Position numbers and translations under genes: made by a program | Shown here: positions 8,516 to 19,961 of the stretch, in pieces | Numbering within the stretch: position 1 is the first letter of the stretch | How the letters are laid out: each line of letters starts with the position of its first letter | Notes under the pieces: generated by a model | What the model saw: the letters and a program-made list of their open reading frames with translations, nothing else | Told to the model about the DNA's origin: nothing | The model's database searches: none | Origin: Porphyrobacter sp. HT-58-2 | GTDB lineage: Bacteria > Pseudomonadota > Alphaproteobacteria > Sphingomonadales > Sphingomonadaceae | DNA: 64,000 nucleotides | Assembly (NCBI RefSeq): GCF_002952215.1 | Contig: NZ_CP022600.1 | Span: 2,666,001 to 2,730,000 of the forward strand | Direction: 5' to 3'

Positions 8516-9880
8516 TCAGCGCAGGCGGCCCTTGAGCTTCGCCTTCTTGATCAGATCGCCATACTGGTGCGCCAGCAAGTGCGACTGGATCTGGCTGATC
8601 GTGTCAACCGTGACGTTGACCACAATCAGCAAGCTGGTGCCGCCAAGGAACAGCGGAATACCTGTCTGCGCGATCATGTATTCAGGCACGACGCAAACCA
8701 CCGTCAGATAGATCGCACCAACCACCGTGATGCGCGTCAGCACATATTCCAGATAGTCCGCCGTCCGCTTGCCCGGCCGGATGCCCGGCACAAAACCGCC
8801 ATTCTTCTTGAGGTTGTCCGCGGTCTCCTCGGGGTTGAACACAACCGCCGTGTAGAAGAAGCAGAAGAAGATGATCCCGATGGCGTAAAGCGTCATGTAG
8901 ACCGGCTGGCCATGCGCGAGATACTGGTTGAGCGTCACAATCGCCGAGCCGAAGCCGCTGTCGGTATCGACAGAACTGCCCGCGAACTGGGAAATCGTGA
9001 GCGGCAGCAGCAGCAGCGAGCTGGCAAAGATCGGCGGGATGACGCCTGCAGTATTGATCTTCAGCGGCAGGTGCGAACGCTCTGCCTGCATCATGCCACG
9101 CTGCGTCGCGCGCTTGGGATACTGGATCGGCAAACGGCGCTGGGCGCGCTCGAAGAAGCTGATGCCGAGGATCAGCACCACCACCATCACGATGAAGCCA
9201 ATGATCACCAGCGACGAGATCGAACCCGTGCGGCCGCCCTCGAACAGGTTGCCGGCAAAGCTCGGGAACTGGGCAACAATCCCCGCCATGATGATCAGCG
9301 AAATGCCGTTGCCGATGCCGCGGCTGGTGATCTGCTCACCGAGCCACAGCAGGAACATGGTCCCGCCGACAAGGTTGATGACGGCCACGATGCGGAACAT
9401 GTAGCCCGGATCGACCACCGCCTGAAGACCGCTTTGCGCCGCAAAGCTTTCGAGGCCCACGGCGAGGAAGTAGCCCTGGATGGCGCACAGGAGAACCGCA
9501 CCATAGCGCGTGTACTGGTTGATCTTCTGCCGCCCGCTCGCGCCTTCCTTCTTCAGCGCGGCAAGCGAAGGATGCAGTGCCGAGGCCATCTGCACGACGA
9601 TCGATGAGGTGATGTAGGGCATCACGCCGAGCGCAATCAGGCTCATGCGCTCAAGGCTGCCGCCCGAAAAGGCGTTGAACAGGTCGAGGATCCCGCCGCG
9701 GGTCTGGTCGTAAAGCTCGCTCAGGATAAGCGGGTTGACGCCCGGCAGCGGCACGAAGCTCAGGAAGCGGAAGACAATCAGCGCTCCGATCGTGAACCAG
9801 ATCCGCTGCTTGAGCTCGGTTGCCTTGGCAAAATTGCCGAGGTTGAGATTGCTCGCGATATTGTCGGCGCGTGATGCCAT
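8516..9880 (-). CDS. secY: Protein translocase subunit SecY
   Basis: 454 residues with ten membrane segments. Recognisable: NLGNFAKATELKQRIWFTIGALIVFRFLSFVPLPGV at the N-terminus, the cytosolic loop LGISFFERAQRRLPIQYPKR, and the pore-region GNGISLIIMAGI. SecY forms the SecYEG channel for secreted and membrane proteins. It follows rplO after 130 bases and precedes adk by about 100 bases. Confidence 0.98.
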   Translation of the reverse strand: MASRADNIASNLNLGNFAKATELKQRIWFTIGALIVFRFLSFVPLPGVNPLILSELYDQTRGGILDLFNAFSGGSLERMSLIALGVMPYITSSIVVQMASALHPSLAALKKEGASGRQKINQYTRYGAVLLCAIQGYFLAVGLESFAAQSGLQAVVDPGYMFRIVAVINLVGGTMFLLWLGEQITSRGIGNGISLIIMAGIVAQFPSFAGNLFEGGRTGSISSLVIIGFIVMVVVLILGISFFERAQRRLPIQYPKRATQRGMMQAERSHLPLKINTAGVIPPIFASSLLLLPLTISQFAGSSVDTDSGFGSAIVTLNQYLAHGQPVYMTLYAIGIIFFCFFYTAVVFNPEETADNLKKNGGFVPGIRPGKRTADYLEYVLTRITVVGAIYLTVVCVVPEYMIAQTGIPLFLGGTSLLIVVNVTVDTISQIQSHLLAHQYGDLIKKAKLKGRLR

Positions 9881-10010
9881 GGGGATTGGTCGATCCTAGC
9901 TCTTGGTCCGGGCGCGCCCTACCCTTCGCAAAGGGTCGCTCTGGCGCGCGAGAGCGTAAATAGGGAGCGCGGAGGCTCTTGTCGAACCCCCGCGCGTCAC
10001 CTTTTGTCGA

Positions 10011-10535
10011 TTAGTTCGCCTTTGCCGCCTTGTTGGCGTCGCGGCGGGCAAGCTTCTTCTCATGCTCGGGGGTCGGGGCCGGAGCCACCTCCACCTTGCC
10101 GCCAGCCTTTTCGACCGCAGCGATCGCGCCCTTGGTCGCGCCGGTCACAGCGAAGGTCACCTTGGCAGTGATCTCACCCTTGCCCAGCAGACGCACACCG
10201 TCCTTGCCACCGCGAACGAGGCCAGCAGCGCGCAGCACTTCCTCGGTGATGGTGGCCTTGGCGTCGAGCTTGCCGGCGTCGATGAACTTCTGGACCATGC
10301 CAGTGTTCACTTCGGCATAGTCCTTGCCGAACGGGTTGTTGAAGCCGCGCTTCGGCAGGCGCATGTGGAGCGGCATCTGGCCGCCTTCGAAGCCCTTGAT
10401 GGCCACGCCCGAACGGGCCTTCTGGCCCTTCTGGCCGCGTGCCGAGGTCTTGCCCTTGCCCGAGCCGATACCACGGCCGACACGGACGCGGCCCTTGCGG
10501 GCACCGGCGTTGTCGCGGATGTCATTCAGTTTCAT
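10011..10535 (-). CDS. rplO: 50S ribosomal protein L15
   Basis: uL15, 174 residues. N-terminus [38 protein letters not shown] is diagnostic; the C-terminus has a lysine/alanine-rich extension ([18 protein letters not shown]). L15 is a late-assembling 23S-binding protein. Lies 73 bases after rpmD in the spc unit. Confidence 0.97.
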   Translation of the reverse strand: MKLNDIRDNAGARKGRVRVGRGIGSGKGKTSARGQKGQKARSGVAIKGFEGGQMPLHMRLPKRGFNNPFGKDYAEVNTGMVQKFIDAGKLDAKATITEEVLRAAGLVRGGKDGVRLLGKGEITAKVTFAVTGATKGAIAAVEKAGGKVEVAPAPTPEHEKKLARRDANKAAKAN

Positions 10536-10608
10536 AGTTCTGCACTCGCTTTCGCTTTTGTCGCGCTGATAGAAAGGAAGGCCCCGACGATGCGGGGCCT
10601 GCCTGGAT

Positions 10609-10785
10609 TTAGTCGATCACCTGCACCAGATGCGGGATCTTGGCGATTGCGCCGCGCACCTCGGGGGTGTCCTGACGCTCGACGATCTTGTGCATCTTGT
10701 TCAGCCCCAGACCGATGAGGATCTGGCGCTGACTGGCGGGGCGACGAATCGGCGAGCCGATCTGCTTGATCTTGATGGTAGCCAT
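10609..10785 (-). CDS. rpmD: 50S ribosomal protein L30
   Basis: uL30, 58 residues, from the ATG at 10785 to the TAA at 10609. Translation starts [20 protein letters not shown] and contains [19 protein letters not shown], the L30 signature. It lies between rpsE (7 bases upstream) and rplO, exactly where L30 is expected. Confidence 0.96.
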   Translation of the reverse strand: MATIKIKQIGSPIRRPASQRQILIGLGLNKMHKIVERQDTPEVRGAIAKIPHLVQVID

Positions 10786-10791
10786 CTCGGA

Positions 10792-11499
10792 TTACTCCAC
10801 AATCGCGGCAGCGTCGGCTTCCGCCTCGGCTGCGCTGGCCCCGCCCCGACCCAGCAGGTCGGCAACCTTCTTGCCGCGACGCTGGGCGACCGACTTCGGC
10901 GAAGTCTGGTCAGCGAGCGCGTCGAAGGTGGCGCGGATCATGTTGTAGGGGTTCGAGGTGCCGACCGACTTGGTCACCACGTCGGCAACGCCGAGGCTCT
11001 CGAACACGGCGCGCATCGGACCGCCGGCGATAATGCCGGTCCCCGGAGGCGCGGTGCGGACGGTGACCTTGCCCGCGCCGAAACGACCATTGCCGTCATG
11101 GTGCAGGGTGCGGCCTTCCTTGAGCGGCACGCGGATCATCTTCTTGCGCGCGGCAGCGGTTGCCTTGGTGATGGCTTCCGGCACTTCGCGGGCCTTGCCG
11201 TGGCCAAAGCCGACGCGGCCCTGACCGTCGCCAACAACCACGAGCGCCGCAAAACCGAAGCGCTTGCCGCCCTTAACCGTCTTGGAGACGCGGTTGATGT
11301 GAACCAGCTTTTCGATGATGCCGTCGTCTTCTTCCGGCTTGGCGCCGCGACGGTCGTCACGACCGCCCCGCCCGCGACCGCGTTCACCGCCTTCACGGTT
11401 GCCGCCACGGCCACGGCCACGACGGCCCTGGGTCTCACCGGCATCGCCGCCGATGTCGCCCGCCACTTCCGGCGTTTCGATGGTGTTTTCGTCAGCCAT
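10792..11499 (-). CDS. rpsE: 30S ribosomal protein S5 with Arg-Gly-rich N-terminal extension
   Basis: uS5, 235 residues against about 166 in E. coli. The conserved core starts near residue 60 ([20 protein letters not shown]) and holds the S5 double-stranded-RNA-binding fold and [17 protein letters not shown]. The first 58 residues are a disordered acidic then RG-rich tract ([22 protein letters not shown]). There is also an acidic alanine-rich C-terminal tail. S5 takes part in mRNA helicase activity and decoding accuracy. The RG tract is shown by sequence; its role is unknown. Confidence 0.97.
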   Translation of the reverse strand: MADENTIETPEVAGDIGGDAGETQGRRGRGRGGNREGGERGRGRGGRDDRRGAKPEEDDGIIEKLVHINRVSKTVKGGKRFGFAALVVVGDGQGRVGFGHGKAREVPEAITKATAAARKKMIRVPLKEGRTLHHDGNGRFGAGKVTVRTAPPGTGIIAGGPMRAVFESLGVADVVTKSVGTSNPYNMIRATFDALADQTSPKSVAQRRGKKVADLLGRGGASAAEAEADAAAIVE

Positions 11500-11501
11500 G
11501 A

Positions 11502-11846
11502 TCAGAACTCCAGCCCGCCTTCACGGGCGGCATCGGCCAGCGCCTTGACGCGGCCATGGAACAGGAACCCGCCGCGATCGAACACGACAGTCGTCACGCC
11601 AGCCTTCTTGGCGGCCTCGGCGATCGCCTTGCCGACTTCGGCAGCGGCGTCGACATTCGCGCCGCTCGTCTTGGCGCCGAGGGTCGAAGCAGCAGCCACG
11701 GTCTTGCCAGCCGCATCGTCGATGATCTGGGCATAGATGTGACGGCCGGTGCGATGCACCGACAGACGGGGCTTGCCACCGGCACGCGCACGAAGCGCAG
11801 TACGAACCCGGCGACGGCGACGTTCGAAAAGGGAAAGCTTTGCCAT
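11502..11846 (-). CDS. rplR: 50S ribosomal protein L18
   Basis: uL18, 114 residues from the ATG at 11846 ([19 protein letters not shown]); the longer open frame upstream overlaps rplF and is not supported. It contains [18 protein letters not shown] and ends [23 protein letters not shown]. L18 binds 5S rRNA. It is immediately followed by rpsE (2-base gap). Confidence 0.97.
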   Translation of the reverse strand: MAKLSLFERRRRRVRTALRARAGGKPRLSVHRTGRHIYAQIIDDAAGKTVAAASTLGAKTSGANVDAAAEVGKAIAEAAKKAGVTTVVFDRGGFLFHGRVKALADAAREGGLEF

Positions 11847-11847
11847 C

Positions 11848-12381
11848 TTATCTCTTCTTCCCTTCCTTGCGGAAGATGTACTCGCCGCGATAGGCGATCC
11901 CCTTGCCCTTGTAGGGCTCGGGCTTGCGCCAGCGGCGGATTTCGGCAGCAAACTGGCCAACGGCCTGCTTGTCGGTGCCGGAAATCTCGATCGTGGTCTG
12001 GTCCGGGGTCTTCACTTCGAGACCTTCGGGAACGGCCAGGTCGACATCGTGGCTGTAGCCGAGCTGCAGCTTCAGATTGCGACCCTGAGCATTGGCACGG
12101 TAGCCCACGCCCTTGATGTCGAGGATCTTGGTGAAGCCGGCGCTGACGCCTTCCACCAGGTTCGACACCAGCGTGCGCTGCATGCCCCAGAAGGCGCGTG
12201 CCTGCTTGCTGTCATTGGCCGGCTTGACCGAAATCGCACCATCCTCAAGCGAGTAGGTGATGAGGTCGGACAGGCCCATGGTGAGGGTGCCCTTCGGCCC
12301 CTTCACGCTGAGCGTGCCGTTTTCGATGGTGGCCGTCACCCCGCCAGGGATCGCCACCGGCTTCTTGCCGATGCGGCTCAT
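11848..12381 (-). CDS. rplF: 50S ribosomal protein L6
   Basis: uL6, 177 residues: [22 protein letters not shown] at the N-terminus, [12 protein letters not shown] mid-protein and the signature [23 protein letters not shown] at the end. L6 sits by the factor-binding site. Its start codon shares one base with the rpsH stop (TGATG), suggesting translational coupling. Confidence 0.98.
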   Translation of the reverse strand: MSRIGKKPVAIPGGVTATIENGTLSVKGPKGTLTMGLSDLITYSLEDGAISVKPANDSKQARAFWGMQRTLVSNLVEGVSAGFTKILDIKGVGYRANAQGRNLKLQLGYSHDVDLAVPEGLEVKTPDQTTIEISGTDKQAVGQFAAEIRRWRKPEPYKGKGIAYRGEYIFRKEGKKR

Positions 12382-12776
12382 CAGAACACCTCCGCCAGCA
12401 CTTCGCCGCCGACGTTGTGGCTGCGTGCTTCGGCATCCGAGAGCACGCCCTTGGGCGTCGAGACGATGGTGATGCCGAGACCATTGCGGACAGTCGGAAG
12501 CTCCTTCGAGCCCGAATAGATCCGGCGGCCAGGCTTCGAGACGCGGGCCACGTGCTTGATCGCGGGTTCGCCTTCGAAATACTTCAGTTCGATCCGCAGC
12601 GCCTTGTGCTTGCCCGAATTGTCTTCGCTGAAGCCACGAATGTAGCCTTCACGCTGAAGCACTTCGAGCACGCTCGCACGCAGGTTGCTCGCCGGAGTCA
12701 GGACAGAGTCCTTCTTGGCGCGCTGGCCGTTGCGGATACGGGTGAGCATGTCACCCAGAGGATCGGTCATTGCCAT
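12381..12776 (-). CDS. rpsH: 30S ribosomal protein S8
   Basis: uS8, 131 residues: [22 protein letters not shown] at the start and the C-terminal [29 protein letters not shown] signature. S8 binds the central domain of 16S rRNA and in E. coli represses the spc operon; whether that control operates here is not visible. Confidence 0.98.
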   Translation of the reverse strand: MAMTDPLGDMLTRIRNGQRAKKDSVLTPASNLRASVLEVLQREGYIRGFSEDNSGKHKALRIELKYFEGEPAIKHVARVSKPGRRIYSGSKELPTVRNGLGITIVSTPKGVLSDAEARSHNVGGEVLAEVF

Positions 12777-12787
12777 TGCTTAAGTCC

Positions 12788-13093
12788 TCACCAGCTCGAC
12801 TTGGTCAGGCCCGGAATCAGGCCCTTGTTGCCAAGGTCGCGCAGTTCGATACGGTTGATGCCGAACTTGCGGTAATAGCCGCGGGGGCGGCCGGTGGTGG
12901 CGCAACGGTTGCGCACCCGGGTCGGGTTCGCGTTGCGCGGAAGCTCCGCCATCTTCAGCCGGGCCATCAGGCGCTCGGTTTCGTCAAGCGATTCATCGGC
13001 AGCGATCGCCTTCAGCTTCTCGTACTTCGCAGCGTACTGCTTGACGAGCTTCTTGCGACGCTCATTCTTGTTGATGGAACTCAGTTTCGCCAT
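12788..13093 (-). CDS. rpsN: 30S ribosomal protein S14
   Basis: uS14, 101 residues, the zinc-free long form. Contains [27 protein letters not shown] near the C-terminus, without the paired cysteines of the zinc form. Between rplE and rpsH in the spc order. Confidence 0.98.
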   Translation of the reverse strand: MAKLSSINKNERRKKLVKQYAAKYEKLKAIAADESLDETERLMARLKMAELPRNANPTRVRNRCATTGRPRGYYRKFGINRIELRDLGNKGLIPGLTKSSW

Positions 13094-13135
13094 GGACTTA
13101 AGCTCTCTGCTTTCGTGTCTCTAACGGGAAGCAGC

Positions 13136-13717
13136 TCACGCCGCCTCCTTCTGTTCGGTCTTGGCCTCACCTGCGAAGGGGAAGCCGAACAGGCGCAGCA
13201 GTTCGCGCGCCTCTTCGTCGGTCTTGGCGGTGGTGGTGACGATAATGTCCATCCCACGCACCTTCTCGATCTTGTCGTAGCTGATTTCGGGGAACACGAT
13301 CTGTTCCTTCAGCCCCATCGCGTAATTGCCGCGACCGTCGAACGACTTGGGGTTCAGCCCGCGGAAGTCACGGATGCGCGGCATGGCCACGGTCACCAGA
13401 CGATCGAGGAATTCGTACATGCGTTCGCGGCGCAGGGTCACCTTGCAACCGATCGGCATGCCTTCACGCAGCTTGAACTGCGCGATCGACTTCTTGGCGA
13501 TGGTGATAACCGGCTTCTGGCCGGCGATCAGCGCCATTTCCTCAGCGGCAGTCTGAACCTTCTTCTTGTCCTGGCTTGCTTCGCCCACGCCCATGTTGAG
13601 CGTGATCTTTTCGAGCTTCGGCACTTCGAGACGGTTCTTGTAGCCGAACTTCTCGGTCATGGCCTTGACGATCTCGTTGTCGTACTTGGCCTTCAGACGA
13701 GCGGTATAATCAGCCAT
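13136..13717 (-). CDS. rplE: 50S ribosomal protein L5
   Basis: uL5, 193 residues from the ATG at 13717 ([20 protein letters not shown]). This start overlaps the last eight bases of rplX (ATGGCTGA), a common coupling arrangement. Diagnostic segments: [12 protein letters not shown] and [25 protein letters not shown]5 binds 5S rRNA and contacts P-site tRNA and S13. The tail adds a short Glu/Lys/Ala extension. Confidence 0.97.
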   Translation of the reverse strand: MADYTARLKAKYDNEIVKAMTEKFGYKNRLEVPKLEKITLNMGVGEASQDKKKVQTAAEEMALIAGQKPVITIAKKSIAQFKLREGMPIGCKVTLRRERMYEFLDRLVTVAMPRIRDFRGLNPKSFDGRGNYAMGLKEQIVFPEISYDKIEKVRGMDIIVTTTAKTDEEARELLRLFGFPFAGEAKTEQKEAA

Positions 13718-14030
13718 CGATGGTCTCCCCACTCTTGACGGCGACGCGCACCTTCTTGCCGTCCTTCACTTCGAAGCGGACGCGGGTGGCCTTGCCGGTC
13801 TTGGGATCAGCGAGCGCAACCTTGGAAATGGCCATCGGCGCCGCGAAACGGTCGATGCCACCCTGCGGGTTCTGCTGGCTGGGCTTGCGGTGACGGGCGA
13901 CGACATTCACGCCTTCAACGACAACCTTGCCGTCCTTGGGAAGAACCTGCGCAACCGTACCGGTGCGGCCCTTGTCCTTGCCCGACAGCACGACGACGCT
14001 GTCACCCTTCTTGATCTTCGCGGCAGCCAT
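13710..14030 (-). CDS. rplX: 50S ribosomal protein L24
   Basis: uL24, 106 residues from the ATG at 14030 ([21 protein letters not shown], the KOW motif); the longer frame runs through rplN and is a shadow. The start shares its first base with the last base of rplN. L24 is an assembly initiator for the 50S subunit. Confidence 0.97.
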   Translation of the reverse strand: MAAAKIKKGDSVVVLSGKDKGRTGTVAQVLPKDGKVVVEGVNVVARHRKPSQQNPQGGIDRFAAPMAISKVALADPKTGKATRVRFEVKDGKKVRVAVKSGETIDG

Positions 14031-14398
14031 TACAGCACCTCCGGAGCGAGCGAGATGATCTTCATGAAGCCCTTGCCGCGCAGTTCGCGCACCACCGGGC
14101 CAAAGATACGGGTGCCGATCGGCTCCTCGTTCTTGTTCACGAGCACCGCCGCGTTGCTGTCGAAGCGGATGACGGTGCCATCCGGACGACGCACGTCCTT
14201 CTTGGTGCGCACGATCACCGCGCGGTGAACGTCGCCCTTCTTGACCTTGGTGCGCGGCTGCGCCTCCTTGATGGAGACGACGATCACATCGCCGACGCCT
14301 GCGGTACGACGCTTCGACCCGCCCAGCACCTTGATGCACTGGACGCGCTTGGCGCCGCTGTTGTCCGCGACGTCGAGATTGGATTGCATCTGGATCAT
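14030..14398 (-). CDS. rplN: 50S ribosomal protein L14
   Basis: uL14, 122 residues: [27 protein letters not shown] and [29 protein letters not shown] are family signatures. L14 forms bridge B8 to the 30S subunit and is the binding site of silencing factor RsfS. Confidence 0.98.
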   Translation of the reverse strand: MIQMQSNLDVADNSGAKRVQCIKVLGGSKRRTAGVGDVIVVSIKEAQPRTKVKKGDVHRAVIVRTKKDVRRPDGTVIRFDSNAAVLVNKNEEPIGTRIFGPVVRELRGKGFMKIISLAPEVL

Positions 14399-14470
14399 TG
14401 ATCCGTTTTCCTTCTCATTGGCTTACCGGGACACCCGATCCGACCGGGGCCCGGCAGTTCCGTCCACGTT

Positions 14471-14761
14471 TCAGTTACCCGCAGCCGCCACGTCGAGGTC
14501 GGCTTCCACCGCCTGCACGCCGCCTGCCACGACCCGGTCCTTGACGATCCAGGTCTTGGTCTTGGACATCGGGCGGGTCTCTTCGATCCGCACCACGTCA
14601 CCCACGGTGTATTCATTCGCTTCGTCGTGAGCATGATACTTCTTCGAACGACGGATGATCTTCCCGTAGAGCGGGTGCTTCACCTTGCGTTCGACCAGCA
14701 CGGTCACGGTCTTGTCAGTCTTGTCGGAGGTCACAGTCCCGACGAGGATACGCTTGGGCAT
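14471..14761 (-). CDS. rpsQ: 30S ribosomal protein S17
   Basis: uS17, 96 residues: [49 protein letters not shown]-terminal stretch ([20 protein letters not shown]) extends past the usual end. Lies between rpmC and rplN. Confidence 0.97.
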   Translation of the reverse strand: MPKRILVGTVTSDKTDKTVTVLVERKVKHPLYGKIIRRSKKYHAHDEANEYTVGDVVRIEETRPMSKTKTWIVKDRVVAGGVQAVEADLDVAAAGN

Positions 14762-14773
14762 TGTGCTTACTCC

Positions 14774-14986
14774 TTACGCCTTCGCGGCGGCGGCCTTTGC
14801 CGCACGCTCGCTTTGCAGCGTCTTGATCTGCGCGATGGTCCGGCGCACCTGACGGATGCGCGACGGGGCTTCGAGCTGGTTGGTCGCAGCCTGGAACCGC
14901 AGATTGAACTGTTCGCGCTTGAGCTCGGTGAGCTCTGCGGTCAGCTGATCATCGGTCTTGGTGCGAAGGTCCGCGATATCGGCCAT
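14774..14986 (-). CDS. rpmC: 50S ribosomal protein L29
   Basis: uL29, 70 residues, two-helix protein at the tunnel exit: [33 protein letters not shown], then [15 protein letters not shown]. Its ATG shares a base with the rplP stop (TAATG). Confidence 0.97.
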   Translation of the reverse strand: MADIADLRTKTDDQLTAELTELKREQFNLRFQAATNQLEAPSRIRQVRRTIAQIKTLQSERAAKAAAAKA

Positions 14987-15420
14987 TATTCGCCTCCCAG
15001 GTGGCTGGTGTCGCCAAGACGGGCAACAACCTTGGTCTTGATCGGCAGCTTCATCGCTGCGCGCTCGAACGCTTCAGCGGCCAGCGGACCGGCAACGCCA
15101 TCGAGTTCGAACAGGATGCGGCCCGGCTTCACGCGCGCCGCCCAGTATTCGACCGAACCCTTGCCCTTACCCTGACGGACTTCGGCAGGCTTCTTCGACA
15201 CCGGCACATCCGGGAACACGCGGATCCACAGACGACCCTGGCGCTTGATGTGACGGGTAATGGCACGACGCGCCGCTTCGATCTGGCGCGCGGTGACCCG
15301 CTCGGGTTCCAGAGCCTTCAGCCCGTAGGAGCCGAAGTTGAGGGTGGTGCCGCCCTTGGCGTCGCCCTTGATCCGGCCCTTGAACTGCTTGCGGAACTTG
15401 GTCTTTTTCGGTTGCAACAT
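14986..15420 (-). CDS. rplP: 50S ribosomal protein L16
   Basis: uL16, 144 residues: [39 protein letters not shown] and the [22 protein letters not shown] segment. L16 lines the A-site tRNA corridor. Follows rpsC by 11 bases. Confidence 0.98.
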   Translation of the reverse strand: MLQPKKTKFRKQFKGRIKGDAKGGTTLNFGSYGLKALEPERVTARQIEAARRAITRHIKRQGRLWIRVFPDVPVSKKPAEVRQGKGKGSVEYWAARVKPGRILFELDGVAGPLAAEAFERAAMKLPIKTKVVARLGDTSHLGGE

Positions 15421-15431
15421 GGCTATCTACC

Positions 15432-16127
15432 TCAGCGAGCCGGACGGACACCGGAAGTCTGCGCTTCCATCATCAGGCGGTCCTGCGCGGTCGGATCATG
15501 AGCGAGAATCTCGCCCTTGAAGATCCACACCTTGATCCCGATGATCCCGTAGGCGGTGAGCGCCTCGGTCTCGGCGTAATCGATGTTCGCACGCAGGGTG
15601 TGGAGCGGCACGCGGCCTTCGCGGTACCACTCGACGCGGGCGATTTCCGCCCCACCGAGACGGCCGCCGCACACGATCTTGATGCCCTCGGCACCCAGAC
15701 GCAGCGCCGACTGCACCGCGCGCTTCATCGCCCGGCGGAACGCCACGCGGCGCACCAGCTGATCGGCGATGCCCTGCGCGACGAGCTTCGCGTCGATTTC
15801 CGGCTTGCGGATCTCGACGATGTTCAGCTTCACGTCGCTGTCGGTCATGGTCGCCAGCTTCGAGCGCAGCTTTTCGATGTCCGCGCCCTTCTTACCGATG
15901 ATGACACCGGGACGCGCCGCATAGATCGACACCCGGCACAGCTTGGCCGGACGCTCGATCACCACCTTGGAAACCGCCGCCTGGGGCAGGTTCGTCATGA
16001 TGTACTTGCGGATCGCGATGTCTTCCTTGAGCAGCTGCGCATAGTCACGCCCTTCGGCGTACCAGCGGCTGTCCCAGGTGCGGTTGATCTGCAGGCGCAG
16101 ACCGATCGGATTGCTCTTCTGACCCAT
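15432..16127 (-). CDS. rpsC: 30S ribosomal protein S3
   Basis: uS3, 231 residues from the ATG at 16127 ([24 protein letters not shown]). KH domain with [16 protein letters not shown] and the C-terminal [37 protein letters not shown]3 forms part of the mRNA entry helicase. The frame extension to 16208 lies inside rplV and is not used. Confidence 0.98.
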   Translation of the reverse strand: MGQKSNPIGLRLQINRTWDSRWYAEGRDYAQLLKEDIAIRKYIMTNLPQAAVSKVVIERPAKLCRVSIYAARPGVIIGKKGADIEKLRSKLATMTDSDVKLNIVEIRKPEIDAKLVAQGIADQLVRRVAFRRAMKRAVQSALRLGAEGIKIVCGGRLGGAEIARVEWYREGRVPLHTLRANIDYAETEALTAYGIIGIKVWIFKGEILAHDPTAQDRLMMEAQTSGVRPAR

Positions 16128-16128
16128 C

Positions 16129-16506
16129 TTACGCCTCCTCTGCTTCGCGAACGACGATCCGCAGACGCGAGAACGGCTTGAGGATCCGGGTCGACTTGCC
16201 GCGGCCACGGGTGTGGAAGCGCTTCATCGTCACCGACTTGCCCACGCTCGCTTCAGCGACGACCAGCGCGTCGACATCGAGGTTGTGGTTGTTTTCCGCA
16301 TTGGCGATCGCCGAAGCGAGCACCTTGCTCGCATCGCGCGCCATCGCCCGCTTCGAAAAGGCGAGGATATTCATCGCCTCTTCGGCCTTCTTGCCGCGGA
16401 TCAGGGCCGCGACGAGGTTGAGCTTCTGCGCCGAACCACGGATCGTGGTGCCGACGGCCAGCGCCTCGTTATCGCCCACGCGGCGGGGTGCCTTTGCCTT
16501 GCCCAT
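16129..16506 (-). CDS. rplV: 50S ribosomal protein L22
   Basis: uL22, 125 residues; the extended hairpin that lines the exit tunnel is visible as [34 protein letters not shown]. Start shares a base with the rpsS stop. Confidence 0.97.
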   Translation of the reverse strand: MGKAKAPRRVGDNEALAVGTTIRGSAQKLNLVAALIRGKKAEEAMNILAFSKRAMARDASKVLASAIANAENNHNLDVDALVVAEASVGKSVTMKRFHTRGRGKSTRILKPFSRLRIVVREAEEA

Positions 16507-16781
16507 TAGCGCTTGCCCTTCTTGTCGGCAGCGTGGCCCGGGAAGGTGCGCGTGGGCGCAAATTCACCAAGCTTGTGGCCGACCATTTCTTCCGAAACCG
16601 AAACGGGAATGAACTTGTGCCCGTTGTAGACATTGAAGGTGAGCCCGACGAACTGCGGCAGGATCGTCGAACGCCGCGACCAGGTCTTGATCGGCTTGGC
16701 GTTGCTCGCTTCCTGCGCGCTTTCAGCCTTCTTCAGCAGGCTCAGCTCGACAAACGGACCTTTCCAGACGGAACGTGCCAT
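16506..16781 (-). CDS. rpsS: 30S ribosomal protein S19
   Basis: uS19, 91 residues: [20 protein letters not shown] and [22 protein letters not shown], the C-terminal signature. S19 forms an S13/S19 head complex contacting the 50S subunit. Confidence 0.98.
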   Translation of the reverse strand: MARSVWKGPFVELSLLKKAESAQEASNAKPIKTWSRRSTILPQFVGLTFNVYNGHKFIPVSVSEEMVGHKLGEFAPTRTFPGHAADKKGKR

Positions 16782-16787
16782 CGTCTC

Positions 16788-17624
16788 TTACCTCTTCTTC
16801 TTCGCGTGACGCGAACGGATGATCATCTTGTCCGTCTGCTTGTTGTGGCGCGTGCGAGCACCCTTGGTCGGCTTGCCCCACGGGGTCACCGGATGGCGAC
16901 CACCGGAGGTCCGGCCTTCACCACCACCGTGCGGGTGGTCGACCGGGTTCTTCGCAACGCCGCGGGTCAGCGGACGCTTGCCCATCCAGCGCGAACGGCC
17001 GGCCTTGGCAAAGTTCTGGTTGGCGTTGTCGGGGTTCGACACCGCACCCACCGTGCCCATGCAATCGGCGCGCAGGTAACGCTGCTCACCCGAATTGAGG
17101 CGGACGATGACCATCGCGCGGTCACGACCGACGACCTGCACATAGGTGCCGGCCGAACGGGCGATCTGACCGCCCTTGCCCGGCTTCATCTCGACGTTGT
17201 GGCAGATCGTGCCGACCGGCATCTGACCGAGCAGCATCGCGTTGCCCGGCTTGGTGTCGGTCTTCTCACCGGCCACCACCGTGTCGCCGACAGCAAGACG
17301 CTGCGGAGCAATGATGTAGGCCTGCTCGCCGTCCTCGTACTTCACCAGCGCGATGAAGGCGGTACGGTTCGGGTCATACTCCAGACGCTCGACGGTCGCC
17401 GGCATGTCCCACTTGCGACGCTTGAAGTCGATGAAGCGGTACTTCTGCTTGTGACCACCGGCGATGCCACGCGAGGTGACATGGCCCTTGTTGTTGCGGC
17501 CACCGGTCTTGCGCTTGCCTTCGGTAAGCACCTTGACCGGCTTGCCCTTGTAGAGCGCCGACTTGTCGACCAGAATCAGACCGCGGCGCGCGGGACTGGT
17601 CGGCTTGTAGTTCTTGAGTGCCAT
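16788..17624 (-). CDS. rplB: 50S ribosomal protein L2
   Basis: uL2, 278 residues. The highly conserved [38 protein letters not shown] is intact, including the histidine implicated in peptidyl transferase support. One of the primary 23S-binding proteins. Located between rplW and rpsS. Confidence 0.98.
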   Translation of the reverse strand: MALKNYKPTSPARRGLILVDKSALYKGKPVKVLTEGKRKTGGRNNKGHVTSRGIAGGHKQKYRFIDFKRRKWDMPATVERLEYDPNRTAFIALVKYEDGEQAYIIAPQRLAVGDTVVAGEKTDTKPGNAMLLGQMPVGTICHNVEMKPGKGGQIARSAGTYVQVVGRDRAMVIVRLNSGEQRYLRADCMGTVGAVSNPDNANQNFAKAGRSRWMGKRPLTRGVAKNPVDHPHGGGEGRTSGGRHPVTPWGKPTKGARTRHNKQTDKMIIRSRHAKKKR

Positions 17625-17647
17625 TGTTCGTGTCCTGTCCCTTGGCC

Positions 17648-17956
17648 TCAGATACCGCTGGTGATGTCGATCATTTCACCCTCGGCGAGGGTGACAATGG
17701 CCTTCTTCACGTCGCTGCGCTGATAGGCCTTGCCCTTCCAGCGCTTGGTCTTGCCCTTCTGCACCAGGGTGTTCACGGCGACGACCTTCTTGTCGTAGAT
17801 CGCCTCGATCGCTTCCTTGATCTGGGGCTTGGTCGCGTCCTTGGCGACCTTGAAGACCACGGCGTTCTGTTCCGACGCGAGGGTCGACTTTTCCGTGATG
17901 TGCGGCGCGATGATCACGTCATAGTGACGCGCATCGACAGTCTGCTTCTTAGCCAT
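17648..17956 (-). CDS. rplW: 50S ribosomal protein L23
   Basis: uL23, 102 residues: [27 protein letters not shown] is typical. L23 at the tunnel exit docks trigger factor and SRP. The start overlaps the end of rplD by eight bases. Confidence 0.97.
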   Translation of the reverse strand: MAKKQTVDARHYDVIIAPHITEKSTLASEQNAVVFKVAKDATKPQIKEAIEAIYDKKVVAVNTLVQKGKTKRWKGKAYQRSDVKKAIVTLAEGEMIDITSGI

Positions 17957-18575
17957 TGAAGCGCGCCTCCAGCTTTTCGACAGCGGCCTTGGTCAGCACC
18001 AGCGTGTCGTGGTTGAGGATGTCGTAGACATTGGCGCCGATCGCCGGGAGCACGTTGATGCCCGGCAGGTTGCCAGCGGCCTTTTTGAAGCCTGCATCGA
18101 CCTGCTCGCCATCAATCACCAGCACCTTGCCGGTCAGGCCAGCCTTGGTCAGGTGACCCTTGAGCGCCTTGGTCTTGGCGTCCTTCAGCTCAAGGCTGTC
18201 GACAACGATCAGGCCATCCTTGGCCTTGCTCGAAAGCGCCATCTTCAGACCGAGCGCGCGAACCTTCTTGTTGAGCGACTGCTCGAAATCACGCTTGCGC
18301 GCACCGTGAGCCTTGCCGCCGCCGATGAAGATCGGAGCCGCACGGTCGCCGTGACGGGCGGTACCACCACCCTTCTGACGACCGAACTTCTTGCCGGTGC
18401 GGGCCACGTCCGAACGCTCACGCGTCGGGCGGGCGGTGCCGCGGCGGTTTTCGAGCTGCCAGGTCACGACGCGGTGGAGGATGTCGGCGCGCGGCTCGAT
18501 GCCGAACACGTCATTCGACAGCTCGACTTCGCCCGAGGCCTTGCCGCCTGCGATGTTCTGAACCTTGATCTTCAT
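17949..18575 (-). CDS. rplD: 50S ribosomal protein L4
   Basis: uL4, 208 residues, with the tunnel loop [46 protein letters not shown]. In E. coli L4 represses its own S10 operon; no L4 target was demonstrated in the leader here. Confidence 0.97.
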   Translation of the reverse strand: MKIKVQNIAGGKASGEVELSNDVFGIEPRADILHRVVTWQLENRRGTARPTRERSDVARTGKKFGRQKGGGTARHGDRAAPIFIGGGKAHGARKRDFEQSLNKKVRALGLKMALSSKAKDGLIVVDSLELKDAKTKALKGHLTKAGLTGKVLVIDGEQVDAGFKKAAGNLPGINVLPAIGANVYDILNHDTLVLTKAAVEKLEARFNG

Positions 18576-18578
18576 GGC

Positions 18579-19373
18579 TCAGCCTTCCTTGTTTTCTTCA
18601 GTGGCCTCGGCGCCGGCTTCGGCACCTTCGGTCACGATGGCGTCTTCGGCAGCGGCCTCGACGACCGAGGGAGTCTCGTCGGCAACCGGAGCGTGCTTCT
18701 GGAGCACGGCGCCGGGGAACGGCAGACCCTCGGGGAGCGGCAGCTTCACGGCATCGCGCACAAGGAGCCAGCCGTTCTTCGCGCCCGGGACCGAGCCCTT
18801 GACGAACAGCAGGCCGCGCTCGGCGTCGGTGCGGACGATTTCGAGGTTCTGCTGGGTGCGCTGACGGTCGCCCATGTGGCCGGCCATCTTCTTGCCCTTG
18901 AACACGCGTCCCGGATCCTGACGGTTACCCGTCGAACCATGGGCGCGGTGCGAGATCGACACGCCGTGGGTGGCGCGCATACCACCGAAGCCCCAGCGCT
19001 TCATGGCACCGGCAAAGCCCTTGCCCTGCGTGTGGCCGGTGATGTCGACCATCTGGCCAGCGACGAAATGCTCGGCACTGATCGTGGCGCCGACGGGGAC
19101 GAGCGCATCTTCGCTGTCCACGCGGAATTCGGCGACCTTCTTCTTCAGCCCGACATCGGCCTTGGCGAAATGTTCACGCTGCGGCTTGGCAACGTTCTTC
19201 TGCTTGGCTTCGCCCGCGCCGAGCTGGACAGCGTAGTAGCCATCGCGGTCAGCAGTGCGGTGCGAGACCACCTGGCAATCTTCCAGCGCGAGAACGGTCA
19301 CAGGCACGTGCCGTCCGTCCTCCTGGAAGAGGCGGGTCATCCCGACTTTCTTTGCGATAACGCCGGTGCGCAT
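18579..19373 (-). CDS. rplC: 50S ribosomal protein L3
   Basis: uL3, 264 residues from the ATG at 19373 ([20 protein letters not shown]). The signature [49 protein letters not shown] is complete. The last 35 residues are an acidic Glu/Ala extension not found in E. coli. The upstream frame extension to 19631 is non-coding by lack of conservation with L3. Confidence 0.97.
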   Translation of the reverse strand: MRTGVIAKKVGMTRLFQEDGRHVPVTVLALEDCQVVSHRTADRDGYYAVQLGAGEAKQKNVAKPQREHFAKADVGLKKKVAEFRVDSEDALVPVGATISAEHFVAGQMVDITGHTQGKGFAGAMKRWGFGGMRATHGVSISHRAHGSTGNRQDPGRVFKGKKMAGHMGDRQRTQQNLEIVRTDAERGLLFVKGSVPGAKNGWLLVRDAVKLPLPEGLPFPGAVLQKHAPVADETPSVVEAAAEDAIVTEGAEAGAEATEENKEG

Positions 19374-19649
19374 CGTCAGTTCACTCCTCGACAGAGGCAC
19401 CCTACGGACCATCCGCAAGGTGCGTGTGAGACCGCGACACCGAAATGGCATCGCGGCCCCGTTCAGCCCGAATTTGATGCATCGCCCCGTCCGGGCTGAG
19501 TGCTCCTGCCAGCCATGTGGCTTCGGGAGCGAGACGGGGGACGCAGCCCGGAGAGTTCCTCCGGCGGTATCCACCCTATCGTCAGGCGGAGCTTTCAGAG
19601 CTCCAACGATAGAGGCCCCTCGCGCTAGCAAGGGGCATTTCGGCTAGCC
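19374..19649. other. Long rpsJ-rplC spacer
   Basis: Between rpsJ and rplC lie 276 bases without a gene. A perfect hairpin GGAGCT-TTCAG-AGCTCC sits near 19589-19605. No promoter with both boxes or T-rich terminator was found. A spacer this long inside an S10 operon hints at an internal regulatory or processing element. Confidence 0.45.
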
Positions 19650-19961
<312 letters not shown>

